Of a DNA stretch of 64,000 bases, positions 14,239 through 27,400 are shown piece by piece. This DNA comes from Cardinalis cardinalis (Eukaryota; Chordata; Aves; Passeriformes; Cardinalidae). Where the stretch lies: NCBI GenBank assembly GCA_014549065.1, contig JACDOX010000112.1, positions 1,697,347-1,761,346 on the forward strand, written 5' to 3'. Made by a program: the position numbers and the translations under genes. The notes under the pieces are model-generated. The model was not told where the DNA came from. It searched no databases and saw nothing but the letters and a program-made list of their open reading frames with translations. How positions within the stretch are numbered: the stretch's first letter is position 1; each line of letters opens with the position of its first letter.

Positions 14239-15331
14239 GAGATGCTGCTGTGTCCTTGCTCTCAGAGATGGCTCCACACCTATGGGAGAGGCAGATGAAG
14301 AGGGAGATGGAGATGCCAGCTCTTAGAAGGATCACAGTGGTCTGAGCACCACGAGGCTTTATCAGGAAACTGCTCCAGTGGAGTCAGAAAAAAGCTGCAC
14401 TTCGCAGAGAGGGCAGGCACTCTCATCTCCTGGCACAGGCTCTCAGCATCCCATCTCTGCTGGCCCTCACCTCCCACCAGGCACATCGTTTGGGCAGAGA
14501 CACTGTCCACCCTGCTGGCCTGCAGGGACTGCCCTTGTTGATCTGCATGGGCAAGTGGCCACATGGAAAGTGGGTTTGTCAGGCTCTGAGCTGCAACTCC
14601 TCCACCCTCTGCTTCATTAAAAATTTCTTCCCTGCCTGACTGAGCCCTGAGGGATGGAGAAGTCTAGTCCTAGATAGGAAGACATACACTTAAACCTTTC
14701 AAAGCCATTTTTCATTGGACTTTTCTATATTCATCACTGCAGACTAACAGAGATTTTCTCTCTAGTTTAGATGATTTTTTTTTTAATTTAATCCTATCCA
14801 GAGAGAGCCCTCTAGGGAGCTCCTAACCCTGCTTTAATAACATGCTCATTAGCGAGGTTATTCAGGGAGTGGTTTCTATTTGACACTCCAGCATCTTTCC
14901 AATTAATGTTGCTTTAAAACAAGCAAACCTTAAAAAAGAGAGAATATCAAACAGCTCAGAGTCAGCACTGCAGGAAGCCAGCAATTTCCTCTGGATTTTC
15001 ATCTCCCTCCTCTCCAAAACTTGGTTCTCAGTATCNCAGCCATTTGATGAGACAGAAGTAAATTAAAAGACTACAAGGCCCTGCCACCTCCATAGCTCAG
15101 GGANGTTAAATGAGAAGCCACAACACCAAGTGGGACAACAAAAGTGGTTTTGTTGAGCTGGATCAGGTCCAGCACNATGCATTCTGTGGGCCATGCAAAT
15201 GCAAGGTTGCACCAATGCACACAGGCACTCCCAAGGCCCAAGGGACAGCTGAGTGACATTTCCTGCCATCTCTACAACTGGAAATCCCTCCAGCAGCTCA
15301 ACACTGCCCAGCACAGGAGGTCTTTCCCTTG

Positions 15332-15467
15332 GTCCCTCGCTTGAGGCTCCCAACAGGAGGTCACTGCTCGAGTGACCAGTGCTCCTGGCTGAACGTGGGA
15401 GCAGCATCCCCACCCTGCTGGGATGGGAGTGGGTGTGTGACCCCATCCCACAGCCCCATCTGCTCCA
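15332..15467 (+). repeat. Second local repeat pair, copy 2
   Basis: Same-orientation partner of 14114-14238, about 1.2 kb downstream. More diverged than the 10.25/12.21-kb pair, so it probably arose in a separate, older event or is an uncatalogued dispersed repeat. Confidence 0.8.
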
Positions 15468-18400
15468 GTTGCTGCAGAAGGTGAAGCATTGCACCATCAG
15501 GACATGAGTTATTGAAAACCACTTCAAAACACGNTCAATTTGCCCAAGATAAGCAGGACTGGAGCACTTCCTCCCCTGCCCACCACTTCCCCTGCTGCAG
15601 TAACAGGACATTTTAATTTCATTTTAGGTGTAGGAAATTGAAATCTGGGTCGGAAGCGTGGAAAGCAGAGGCACACAAGGCACACAGCCACTGCAAAGAA
15701 ATACCAACCCTGGCAGGTCAGCAGCTACAAAGGGAGCAGGACAGGGACAAATTCTGCACTGTCCAGCACCAGTCCAGTGGCCAAAGAGAACTGCAGCAAT
15801 TTGTACCCAGCTGAGCTTGGCCCCAGAGGGCTGAGAGCAGATACTGCTTGNGCCAGGAATGAAATCAAAGTGGTGAAGCAGCAAGAGAAAAAAGTGTTCA
15901 GAGCCTGTGAGTTCCTAGAGCTGGTAGCAATACCAAGACTTGTTACCCTTGGTGTTGTCCTCAAGTTCTTGCCCATGACTTGGACTGGAGTAAGTGCATA
16001 ACTGTGCTGCCCACCAAGCTCACACACCTTGCTGCTGTGATGCAGGGAATGTCAGCCTCACCTGGCTGTGGGAACAGATCAACTCTGAGCAAATCTGCTG
16101 GCATCCTCCACTCTCTATTAGCACAAGTCCCCCTCAGGCTCTTCTCTTTCCCTTCCCCAGTCTTACACAGAATTTTGGCTCTTTNCTTGTTAATTAAATG
16201 ACAGCCAGAGCTTGAATTACAGCTGCCTAAAGCGATCAGCAGTGATTGGAACTGTCGGATCATTTTGATTGCAAAGATTCCCACANGAGTCAAAACAAGC
16301 AGGGAGTGCAGGCATATGCTGAGAGCTCTTAGGAGGCTNAGACTCCTTCCTTTCTGCTCACACACACCCAAGGCCTGTCCCAAGCTCTTCTCTGCAAGAG
16401 TTTAAGAGCAAGGCTGAGCAGAGTGGTTTTTTCCCTTTGGGCGGCAGCTCTTTGCAATGGTTTGCAGTGGGAGCAGATGATGCTGCTGTTGGCCAGAGCT
16501 GTTTGTGGGACCCGAGGTAGTGCTAGAGATGAGGCACAGCCCACATACATCCGGCTCTGCTGTTTCAGGATTATTTCTTCACATCAGGCTTGCAGCAGTT
16601 GATGTTTCCCTGGCTTGTTTTACAGCTGTGGTGGAAGAAGAAAAGCCAATGAAAGGGATATAACTGAAATAGAGCAACTTGGAAGCAGGCACATAAAGAT
16701 GAAAGAGTACAGATCAGTGAGGCTCTATGGAAGCTCTCCCCAGCAAGCATCCTGCCAGGATTTCCCCAGGGATTGTCCACTCCTCTCTCTACTGCACTGC
16801 AGTGCAAACACCAGCCCTCCTCTGCAGCTCTTCTCCACTCCCCAATAAAGTCTTGACCATACACACATCAAATGGGATGCCCAAGACCTCCCAGTACACG
16901 AGGAAAAGTCTGTCCCAGAGCTCAGGACAGTGATGGCACACTGGGAGTGCTATGAGAGGACTTGTGAGNAGCTTGGGGAGAGGAGGGTCAGGCATCAACT
17001 GAACCCCTGATCCCCTACTTCCATCAGCTCTCACATTGAACCAGACACATGTAAAATGCTCTCAGTAAATATCAAACCAGCCAGGAAATGGACAATCCAA
17101 GCATTCAAAATTGTTGGTGAAATCAGGCTGAATTTGGGAAAGCTGCAATGAAAATCCCTGGGGGAAGAAGGCAGAAGAAAGATGTTGCCCTCTATAAATG
17201 AAATTTCTAACTTTGGTTTCAAAGGACAGTTTTCTTTAAGACCAGACATCACACTTAAAGTGAAGCAGAGAGAGGGCAGGAAAAGTGTGCATCAGGTCAA
17301 ATAACCTAAAGCAAAATATTTCAATTCAGGTCTAGTGAGACAGCTGGGGTCCCCAGCTGAAANATGAAGCAGGGGAAAACTGAACCAAAATTTTCCCCCT
17401 GATTTATTGGATCAGATACCAGCCAGAAACCCTCTGACTTGCCAGCTCTGCTCTCCAGCCCAGGGCCGTGCAGCGGCACCCACAGGACACTGCTGGGGAG
17501 CATCTCCCTCCTGCTGGATCCCGCTCAGGAGTGGTGGTGCCCCTCTCTGTTGCTACAGAAACAGCCGTGATGTCATCCCGCAGATGGAGCTCCCGGGAAG
17601 GGCAGAGAGGTCACCCAGGACTGTGTCCTCCCTGTGCCAAACCCCAGGCACTCTGTCCCCGGGCATGCAAAGGTGTGCTGGGAGCTGCAGGAGAAGAGGG
17701 GAACACATCTGTGTCCTTGGGAAGAACGTTTTAAGCATTTNAAGTACTGAAAACTCACATTTTTTTGGAGGTCTGGAATAGATTCTTCAATGTATTGGTT
17801 TGGAGCAATAATGACATCCAGTGGCTGGTTAGCTTAGTTCTCAAGGGGAATTGTGCATGAGCATCCCCTGTCCTGTTGCTGCTCAAGGGTGTTAGAGAGG
17901 CACAGGCTGGCGCAAAGGGGGCTGTCTGCAGGTCATTCCACACTCCTATTGCACCCAGGATGAGAGGTCCAGCAGCTAAAGAACCTGCTCCCAGGACATG
18001 CTCCTGCTGCATTCTCCCCAGCAAGCCCCAAGCCTGCTTCTTTTGGAGTTAAATCTCTTGGTTTCAGGGAGAGAGCAGAATGAGAGCCAAGAGCTCTGCT
18101 GGTTCCAGCAACCCTGGGCTTGCAGGGGAAGCCTGTATGGTGAACACCAACCTGCAGCAGCCAGTCAGCAGCATGGGAGCTGAACACTGACATGCTCTGT
18201 GGAATTGAGTGACAAGAGCTGAGACATCTGAGGCNAAGCTGAGCAATTTCTGTGCCCAGGGAAACCAAGGAACACTGAAACACTGGGACACCATGACAGG
18301 TTACACGGGCCACAGGATGCCAACACAGAGCAACTCCATTGGATGTCACTGTGCCCATGCCAAGGGTGACACTGACTGCTGTGCCCCACAGCTTTCTCAC

Positions 18401-21006
18401 CAATGGCCCTGAAAGGGGTCCCCAGGCACCATGGGGAAGNGGCCAAGGCCTGGGGCACATCACAACCTCTGCATAGGAGAAACACTTCTGCCTGCATGGT
18501 GGGCAGGAGCACATTGCCTTGGTGCCAGGCAGATGGTCTGGAGTCAGTATCTCTTCCCAGCCCTGCTGTCCCTCCCTCAGTCCCAGCCAGGCTGCGTGTG
18601 TGGCATTTGCAGAAGCAGTGGCTGGAGATCCTCTTGGCAGACCTCCTCCTGCAAGGTCAGGCTCCCANGCAGGAACAAAGCCAACCTTCAAAAACCAAGC
18701 AGCATCTCAGGGCCCTCGGCAAGATGCAGTTGTGTCCCTGTTGCCCAAACCAGGGAATGGGACAGCACAATCTGGGGATCTGAGGCATGGAATATTAGCA
18801 GATTTACATGGGATTAAATGAGACTCAGCCCCTGGGGGTGGCTTCATCACATCCCCTAATAACAGCAAAGGCAGGAGAATGATTTATTTGAAGCCCAGTC
18901 ATTGGGTTTTTAAGGTCTCTGAACGCATCCCTCACAAAAAGCCAGGTTGGCAAAGCCTGTCAGGAGTGGTTTCTCTGCTCATCCCTGCCAATGATTACTG
19001 GGTCAGGCAGAGGTTTCACTCCAGAGCTGATGGCTTTACATGCATGGATGTTCCCTGTTCCCCTCAAGGCTGCAGCAGCAAACACAGCTCAGCTCACGTG
19101 CGCCTGCCCAGACCCCAACCAAGGCAGTGAGACGTGAAGGATGCAGTTATGCAAGCAGAGAGTGAGCTCCAGNGCCTTTTCTCTCTGAAACTCAAAAATG
19201 TTGCTGTCAGAGGGGCTGGCACAGCATCCCCCCACATCCCTGCCAGAGCAGACAGGATGATTGGGATCAATGCTGTGCAGGCCATGGCCGTGGCATGGTC
19301 CCAGGAGCCTCTGACCCCTTGACAGCAGCCTTACAGCTCTCCCTCACATGTGCTAAGAGTGTGAGGTTTGCCCCACATCTGCTTCTCATCTGTAACTGCA
19401 TCTCAGGGAAAGTCACCTTTGTCCTGGATGAGCAGATGGAGCCATTCATCTCTGAGGAACCTGGGAGAATGCTAAAGTCAATTAAGCCAGGGTACTAAAT
19501 GCAGAGGGTCAACAGGCATCTCTCACCACCCTGGAAGATGTGCAAAGACCCANGAACAATCAGGGACACAGAAGATCAGTTGATTTGGGGAATCATCTCT
19601 TTACAAAGCCACTTTAACAGTAAGTTATATTACAAAGACTAGAAATGTCCATGTAGTTAAAGCTCTGGGGGTCAGGGACAGGGGTTTAACTCCCCTCCCT
19701 GACACACTCTGTTTGTACAATAAGGTGCTTAGATATGACACCACTGAGACCCAGAGAAAATCCCTCTGAGGCTCATTTATGGAGGATGGCAAAGTGCATT
19801 TGAACATCCAGTCCCTACAGGTGCAGAGTTGCTCAATCTTACTCCTCCTATTCCATGTGACTCTTCTGTGGAGTTTAGAAACCTCAATATTTCCCCAGCC
19901 TANCACTGCTCGGTTGCTAGCATAAATCCCAGCTCCCCCGTGCTGCAGCAAGCCCTTTAGAGCTCTTTTAAATGACATTACCTTTTCTTTGTATATTTTT
20001 GATCCAAAGCACAGGAGAAAGCTAACAGAGGGAAATCAGCATTTTAATCAGGATTGGCAATGTGGCATTTCATAAGCAAGTCAGCTTATACATGGGTTTG
20101 GATGATACAAAAATTGGCTAGTGGGAAGAATATTTACAGGAGTCTTTTCCCAGCTTTGGAATTAGAGAAAATAATCCTACTAAATTAAACAAAAGTTATA
20201 ATAATATAAGAGAGTGCTTCTTAAACACAACAGCATCCTTCCTTGCCAGCAACATAGAACTCAATGTTTTCAACACATGTATAATGCATTTTTAATGTAA
20301 ACGGCATGAGGCAAAATTCCAGCATAGGATGTGAAATAGAAAGAGAAATCGTTCAGGAAGGGAGCTGGGGAAATTGCTAANGTTGCACACAAAATGAAAC
20401 TTTCTCTAAACCCCAAGCTTTGTCTGTGGGGCATTACAGAATCAATACCATTATCGCTGCACACCATGGGCCGCTTATTGCTTTTAATTATGTTAGCAAA
20501 ATAAAGGATCCTTTCTGGCCAGACTGGATGGACAATGTTAAGCCATGCTGGCAAAGCTGGATAAACCTCATTAAGGAGAATTTGGCACAGAGAAAGATAA
20601 GGCTGCACGCTCACCAAGCTGAGGATACTTCAAAGGGAAAAAAGGCTTTTGATAATGGATTTCTTGGGAGTCACAACATGACTGGGCACCTTACTCATCC
20701 TGCAGCCAACTGCTACAGAGGAGAGGAGGTCTTCCTGGGAAAATGCCCTCTGCTTGCCTTGCCACCTCCACAGCCACGTGATGTAATGGTGCTGCATCTC
20801 ACCCTGACTGTGGGTGTGATGACAAGACTCTGCCCCATTGTTTTAGTGCCCCTGAAANCACTGAGGATGTAGTGAAAGGATTGTGGCCACAGGCATGCAC
20901 AAATTGGGGTGGCAGAGCCCTGCAGATCTGCTGCATCCAATGGCTCCCAGACTGTATAGATAGGTAGGCTGCACGCTCTCCTGGGTTTGCTCCACTTTGT
21001 TTGAAT
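15468..21006. other. Noncoding interval, no gene recognised
   Basis: Several frames stay open for 100-250 codons (for example minus strand 17933-18691) but show no known domain, contain unresolved bases and lack splice-supported partners. The stretch 20,280-20,690 is AT-rich and non-repetitive and may be regulatory. Confidence 0.55.
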
Positions 21007-21012
21007 GGAAGA

Positions 21013-21436
21013 TGTGGCATTCACATTATCTGAAAAATCCCTTCACCCAGGATGGTTCTCCTGGGAAGCTGAGAAGCTTCAGAGAAAAAGGAAAACAAAT
21101 TCTTATCTCATTTGCTTCTCCTGTGTTGTGCTCACATGTGGAATGTGTTTGGAGATTGTTTACCCACAGGTGATTGTTTCATTGCATTTCTAGTGTGAGC
21201 TGTTTTCACTCAATNGCCAATGAATGCCAAGCTGTGTCAGGACTCTGGAGAGAGTCACAAGTTTTCATTATTATCTTTTTAGCCTTCTGTAAGTATCCTT
21301 TCTGTATTCTTTAGTATAGTTTNGTATAGCATTCTTTTACATAATATAGTATCATAAAATAATAAATTAGCCTTCTGAGAACATGGAGTCAGATTCATCA
21401 TTCCTTCTTCCATCTGAGGGCAACCCAAATACAACA
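21013..21436 (+). mobile_element. Solo LTR of a passerine endogenous retrovirus (ERVK-like)
   Basis: The 424-bp unit begins TGTGGCATTC and ends AATACAACA. It is flanked on both sides by the same 6 bp, GGAAGA (21007-21012 and 21437-21442), as expected for a betaretrovirus-like (class II) insertion. The interior has GAGAGAGTCACAAGTTTTCA, TTATTATCTTT, ATAATATAGTATCATAAAAT and a poly(A) signal followed by TTAGCCTTCTGAGAACATGGAGTC, features I recognise from common songbird LTRs. No internal retroviral genes are present, so this is a recombined solo LTR. Confidence 0.88.
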
Positions 21437-21442
21437 GGAAGA

Positions 21443-24400
21443 CACACTGAGGGATGAAGGAGCAGGATTATTATGCATGCAGACAAGAGTGATTGGGGAG
21501 GGATGGCAAGGACACTTNGGGGACAAGGTTAGAATTCAGAATTATTTAGACAAGTTGGATGAAATGGCCCCAAATACTGAGATGAAATGCAAATGGGGGA
21601 CAACAGCCAGGCACTGCATTTCAGCAGGAGGCATAAACTGCTCACATACAGGGTGGGAATGAACAGAGACATGGCTTTTCTTCCAGAAAGGAGCTGGGAT
21701 TATGGCAGTTACAGGGGAATGGTCTCTCCTTCAGCTCCAAATGAGGAATGGTTCCTCTCCTTGCATAGCTTAACAAGCAGCAGAGAAGAGATGTTAACCT
21801 TGTCTCCTCCTCAGCTTAACTATTCAATTCTTAAGGCCTTTAAAAGAGAACCTTCTGAGGANGGGAAGTCTGTCCAGCATAGCTGCAGCAGACAGGACAA
21901 GATGACACAGGTTTAAATTGCAGTGAGAGCTAATCAGGTTAGACACACAGAACTGTTTACAGGGTCTGCAGTAGATAACTTTGGAGCGCTGGGGAGCTTC
22001 CATGTTGAAAGCTGTAAACTTTTCTTTCCTGTTCATCTACAGGTCTTTTCTCCCATCTGTTATGTCTAAAATGCTATCTGTGTGGCAAAGGGATTTTAGA
22101 ATTTTACCCATCCTTGAGGAGAGGAGCTTGTCTTGGTTCCCCTGAAACCATTTTCCCTAACACAGGGGAGGCAAGGCCAGCTCATCATCCTATGTACTGA
22201 CACTGCCCTGAATATTGGGAAAAGATGGAAGCAATGCTATTTTTGAANGCAATATTGAATATAAATAGAAATGGCAAGGTGCCAGCTTCAAAACAGGACT
22301 GTTTCCAGTAAAACTGGGTGAGGCACTCAAAGAGTCTTTTGAAAAATCCATTAAGGCTCCATCAAAACAAGGAGCTTTTCAGGATGACAGACACATAGGT
22401 GCCTCCTTCAGCTCATTCATTGAAATAGAAAAATCAGGCATGTTTTCCCCTTCTTTCTTTTCATTCAGATTCAGCCCCTTAAGAGGAGGAAAAAAAGTAA
22501 ATTATAGTTTCTGTTGCAGAGAAGAAGGTAGCACCATTTCAAGTTTTAACAGATCTTCTATTGATCAGGCTTAAATCAGCTGTTAAATCAGCTGCGCGCT
22601 GCCTGCAGTCGAGCTCTCGGCTCCGCTGCACTGCTGCTGACATGGAAAGGACTTAGCAGGCAAGCAGAGAGCTCCCCAGTCTGCAACCCTCATCTGCTGC
22701 TCAAAGCTTCAAAATGCAGAAGCTTTCAAGTCTGAAAAGCCCAGGCTTTTGCNTTTCCACCAGTAGGTCTTTGAACACCTCTGGGTCTTTGTAATAGCAG
22801 CATCTGCTTCATCATTTCAATTTCTGCATGAGTCACAGTTCCCCTCATGTACTACTTTTCCTTTCCTGCTCTGCCTCAGAGATAAGAATTCACTGTCCCA
22901 GAGCAGAGATTTGAGAAACCTCAGGCAATGGATTCATGTCCAGAAAAAAATGAATCTTATCTATGACAAAGAGGGAAAAGGAAGGGGGCGAAATGCGTTT
23001 GTAGTAAAATTGTTAAGAGACCAAATCTGTGCTTCCTTAGGAAGTTCCTGGGTTGTAAAGCACCAATTAATGTGCACATGATGTGAAATATGAATAGACC
23101 AGGGCTTTGACTCACCCCCCAGTGCAAAGCAAGGGAAGAGCTTGAGTCGGCAAGGCAAGCAGCAATTTCAGGAGNGAAAAGGGAAGCCTTTCATTTGAAC
23201 TGTGCCTCCAGCCACAGCAGAGGGACAGAGGAAGTAATACAAGTTAGGAAGTGCCAGGATTGGAGATGTGAGAAAAGGGCACCCGGGGTCTGCCCTGGCC
23301 CCGTGCCAGATGACAGCCCTGGATCCTTGTAATTATTTCCATCATGAATCCAACAACCACTGCAGGTTTGCACACATGAGCAAGGACCTCAGACTCCAAA
23401 GGAACAACACACACTTCAGCTGTGGATGCCCAAGCACTGGGTCGTGCTGATCAACCAACCCACTCAGTGCCTCTGGCAGCAGAGTATTTTTAAAATATTT
23501 TAGGACACAGGACAAGGATCAAATTGTTGAGAAAGCCAGCAGGACTGATCATTTGATTCTTCAGAAGATGCTTGTTTNACATGATTGCAGCTGAATACTG
23601 GGGACATGAGGAGATACGTCCTTGGTTGTGACCCCCAACTGTCCCAGGCAACACAGCATCAGTGCCCCTGTCCTGCCTGATCCCCTGATTGATATTTGGG
23701 ACCCAGCAGAGTTGGTGCCCAGACGCTGAGGATAAACCAAAGCCATTTCTGGTGCACTCTTTATTTACAGCTGCAGCACAACCAAATCCATCAAACAGGA
23801 AGAGGAGTTCAGTTGTCACTGTCACATCCTGGAGGAAGACTGGGCTGACTCAATTAGAAGACGTACATGAGTATTGATTATTGCCAAGTACAAATTCTCT
23901 CTCCCTCTCAACTATGTGGTATATTGTTAGTTTATTTTCCCCCTCCAGGTTACTCTTAATTTCAAAATAACGTGATTGTTGTTGTTCCCAATGTACAATA
24001 CAAATTGACAATATAATGTAGCTTGTACTACCACAATCCCTACTGGTTTCTGATGAGTTAGTAATTCAGCCATTTGATCTCCTCATATTTTCTTTCCCTT
24101 TTCACTTGTGTATTCCAAGTGCTCTGAAAACGTATTTCTTGTTTAGGTTTAAAGCAAAGCCACCTCACAGCTGCAGAATGCCTGAAAGATCTTTCTTGCC
24201 CTTTGACTCTACTATAGAGGGGGCTGGATCTGTTCCATCAGTCACTTATTCCCAGGGAAACTCATTTACAGGTCATCAGAGTGNGGTGAGGGCAGATTCC
24301 TGGGAGCCAACCCTCTGTGTATGCTGGGACNACCATTTTGGAGGGGCCAGCAGAGGCTGTGAGCTCTCAGCTCTCAGGCTGGGAGTAATCAAGAAATGGA

Positions 24401-27400
24401 TGTTGCAAGCTGTGGTCTCTGAAGGTAAATGAAGTGTTAGATCCCACCAAACAAATCTGCCTAGAGACCTTTTTATTCAAGCGGGAATCCATCATCCCTG
24501 CCTCTGGNAATAAAGCCATTAGAATACCTCGCTATAAACTCATGAGACTAAAAAAGAATCTCCCTCATCTGAAAATGCAGATCTTGTGGTCCTGCACAGA
24601 GCAAACAGAAAAGTCCAACTTTCTACACAAACANCATCACCCTCCTGCCCTTGCAGGGGAGTCTGGGAGCCCAAATTCTCCCACACCTGCAGTTTCCTGC
24701 GTGGAACTGGTAAAATGCACTGACTGCATTGAATAAGCCTAGAGACTCAGAGGTCCCATGATCTCACCAGGAGATATTAAAATTCTTCATCTTCCTCTTG
24801 CCTGATGAAAGAGGGATGAACTGTGCTTGGACCAGTTAGAAATTAAACTATTTCCAGTCTGTAACATCTATTGCTCTCCTTGGGGATGACTCAGATGTGA
24901 GTTACATATTTCTGGTGGAATGGTACTGGAGAGGACAGCAGGGCCAGCACTTCAGGTCTGTATTTATGGATATCATCAGAAAAGTTTTATTGGATACATA
25001 TTTTGCATCACTCTCTGGAGGATCTTGCTACTTTCATAGTAGTTTTGTTCTCTTGCTTTCAGTAACTGATTTTATACATGGATGTATACACAGGGGATTT
25101 GGGTAAGAATTCCTCAAAGTATGGAGAAGCACTGGTGGCACGACTGAAACATGGGTTCACTGTGTAGATGAATACAAAACCCATCTGCATTCAGATGCAC
25201 CAGAGAGTGATTCAGTACCAGTCCTGGTACCTTGGTCTAGGTACCACATGCCCTCACAGTTGTCCTTTCTCCAAAATGTGAGGCATGCTAAGATTTTCAC
25301 CCAAATAAGGAAAAAGTAAGAAATATTTTAAAGGTTTTCACAAAAACAGCATGTCCTGCAGGTAGTTTGGGTCAATCAAATGTTTTCTTTTGCTCNCTTT
25401 TCCCATATAAGATAAAATGTGGATAAAAAAATCGACATGAAGTGAAATGACTGCAATGCAACTTTGTTTGAAAAATCATCAAAGCAGAACACTGTAACCT
25501 AAAAGTTACTTTTGAAAAGGGAGTGATCAAAACAATACAGCCTGATGCGTCGAAATAACATTTCCAACAAAAATTCCTTTAACAACATTTTCTCAAAAGC
25601 TTTTCATTGCACCATTCCCAAAAGGACCATTCCTGGTGATAACATGAAGAGATCACCTAGGAATTTTCTCCTCTTATGCTTCCTTTTAAGGCAGTGGTGA
25701 CATGCATCGGTCTCTCCTTCTCTCTTCATGTGCTGTCTTTGAGACTTTTAGTCTTTTGTACCAAGTCCTGTTATTAATGTTGGGCATGGGGTGTGAGATG
25801 CACAGCACCAGAGGTGTGTGAGATGCACAGCACCACAGACCCTGCACAGCTGTATCACATTTCCCTGCAATAATGGGGGACTGGTTGGACTGGCACTGAT
25901 GTCCCCAGGACAGCAGTGATCTTTCAGAAGGAAAGCAGCCCCACAAGAANGTCACACAAGTTTTGCCCAATTCATGTTGGTAAGTCCAATGTGCTGCTGT
26001 TTGCTGCTGTGCATGTACAGAGCAGATGCTCAGATAAGAGGGGATGTGCTCATGCACTTGTCAGCAGAGCATTGAGATGTCCAGCACGTAGTAGGAATAG
26101 ATAGATGACTGTTGGGGCATGATTGTGTGATCCCTCAGCCCAAGATAGCACATGCTGAACTCTGTCCACACCAGTAGGCTGCTACAGACCTGAACAGAGC
26201 AGAATGAATGCCCTTCCTCATCATGCAGGTGTCACTTGTCCTGACTCAGATTCAAGTANACTCATGGAGCTGATTGCGGATTTCAGCCTACTCTTGCATA
26301 TCAAGCACACATTCGATGTTCCAGGGACTCCATGAAACAAAAAGTCAGCACATGGTCTTCCTTACAGCCCCTGAGGCTTGTTCATCCCTGGTGGAGCCAC
26401 ATAAAGAATGAGTCTGGCCTGTTTTGTCAGATGCAGGGATATCTGTGGGATAGTANGTTCAATCCTTTATGTCATCTATCTCTTCTCAGCAAAATGTATT
26501 TGTGATTACTTCTCCATTTACTGGGATTTAAATGCAGAATTATACAATAACCCTCAAACTGAAGGAGAGGGGAATAAAAATGTTTAATTTAAAAGTTTAA
26601 CTAGTCAAAACAAAGTTAGGGAAAGCACTGAGCATCTCAGGTGCTGGTTAACCTATAAATGAAAAATAATGAAAGCTGGAAAAATGAATACTAAATTAAG
26701 TATATTCTTAGAGGAATCATATCTTGGCTCATATACAAGTCCTCAGTGCTGCAGGAAAGGAATGGGAAAACTGAGCTGGAGGAAAAGGGAAAATCAGGGT
26801 CTTCTCATAGAAAACAAGGGAAAACATCAGTGGAGCTTGGGTAGAATGGAAAATAGCTCCACTTTAAAAAGTTTAGGTCACACTCATACTGCATAACAGC
26901 AGCAATGTGGTTTGCCCTCAAAAATAGAGAGCAAAGCAAGTCAGGCTCACATACAGNTTAATGTGTGCATGTAGCTGGCACACAGCCCTGTAAGGATTGT
27001 TCCTGTTGCATGGAGCTCCTGCCTTACAGAAAAGATGGAGCTGTAGGGTCAGGAGAGCGCCCAGAGACNGAGCTGCACACTTCTTTCTCCTCCAGACAGG
27101 GATACAGTCCCGTGGGAACACACACTGGCTTTTGCAGACACAGCCCCCTTCCTAATTTATGGCAAGTCACCTCAACATCTCCCTGGATGCCTTCCTTTCC
27201 CTGGGCAGGCATTTGGGACCCAGGCCCAGGGCAAGGGCCACCCCTCCAGCAGCAGGTTTGGGGACAAGGGTGGCTACAGACACATCATCTGCTGTCTCCA
27301 GCTTCTCTGCGGGAGCTGATGCTGAGGGATCCATGTTGCATTGTTGTGTAGAAAACCAGAAACTTCTCTCCAAAGCTCTAAAGTAGCTTCCAAGTCAACA

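Noticed and set aside
20420..20872. Plus-strand open frame of 150 codons
   Set aside because: Crosses AT-rich noncoding-looking sequence and an unresolved base; no family match seen.
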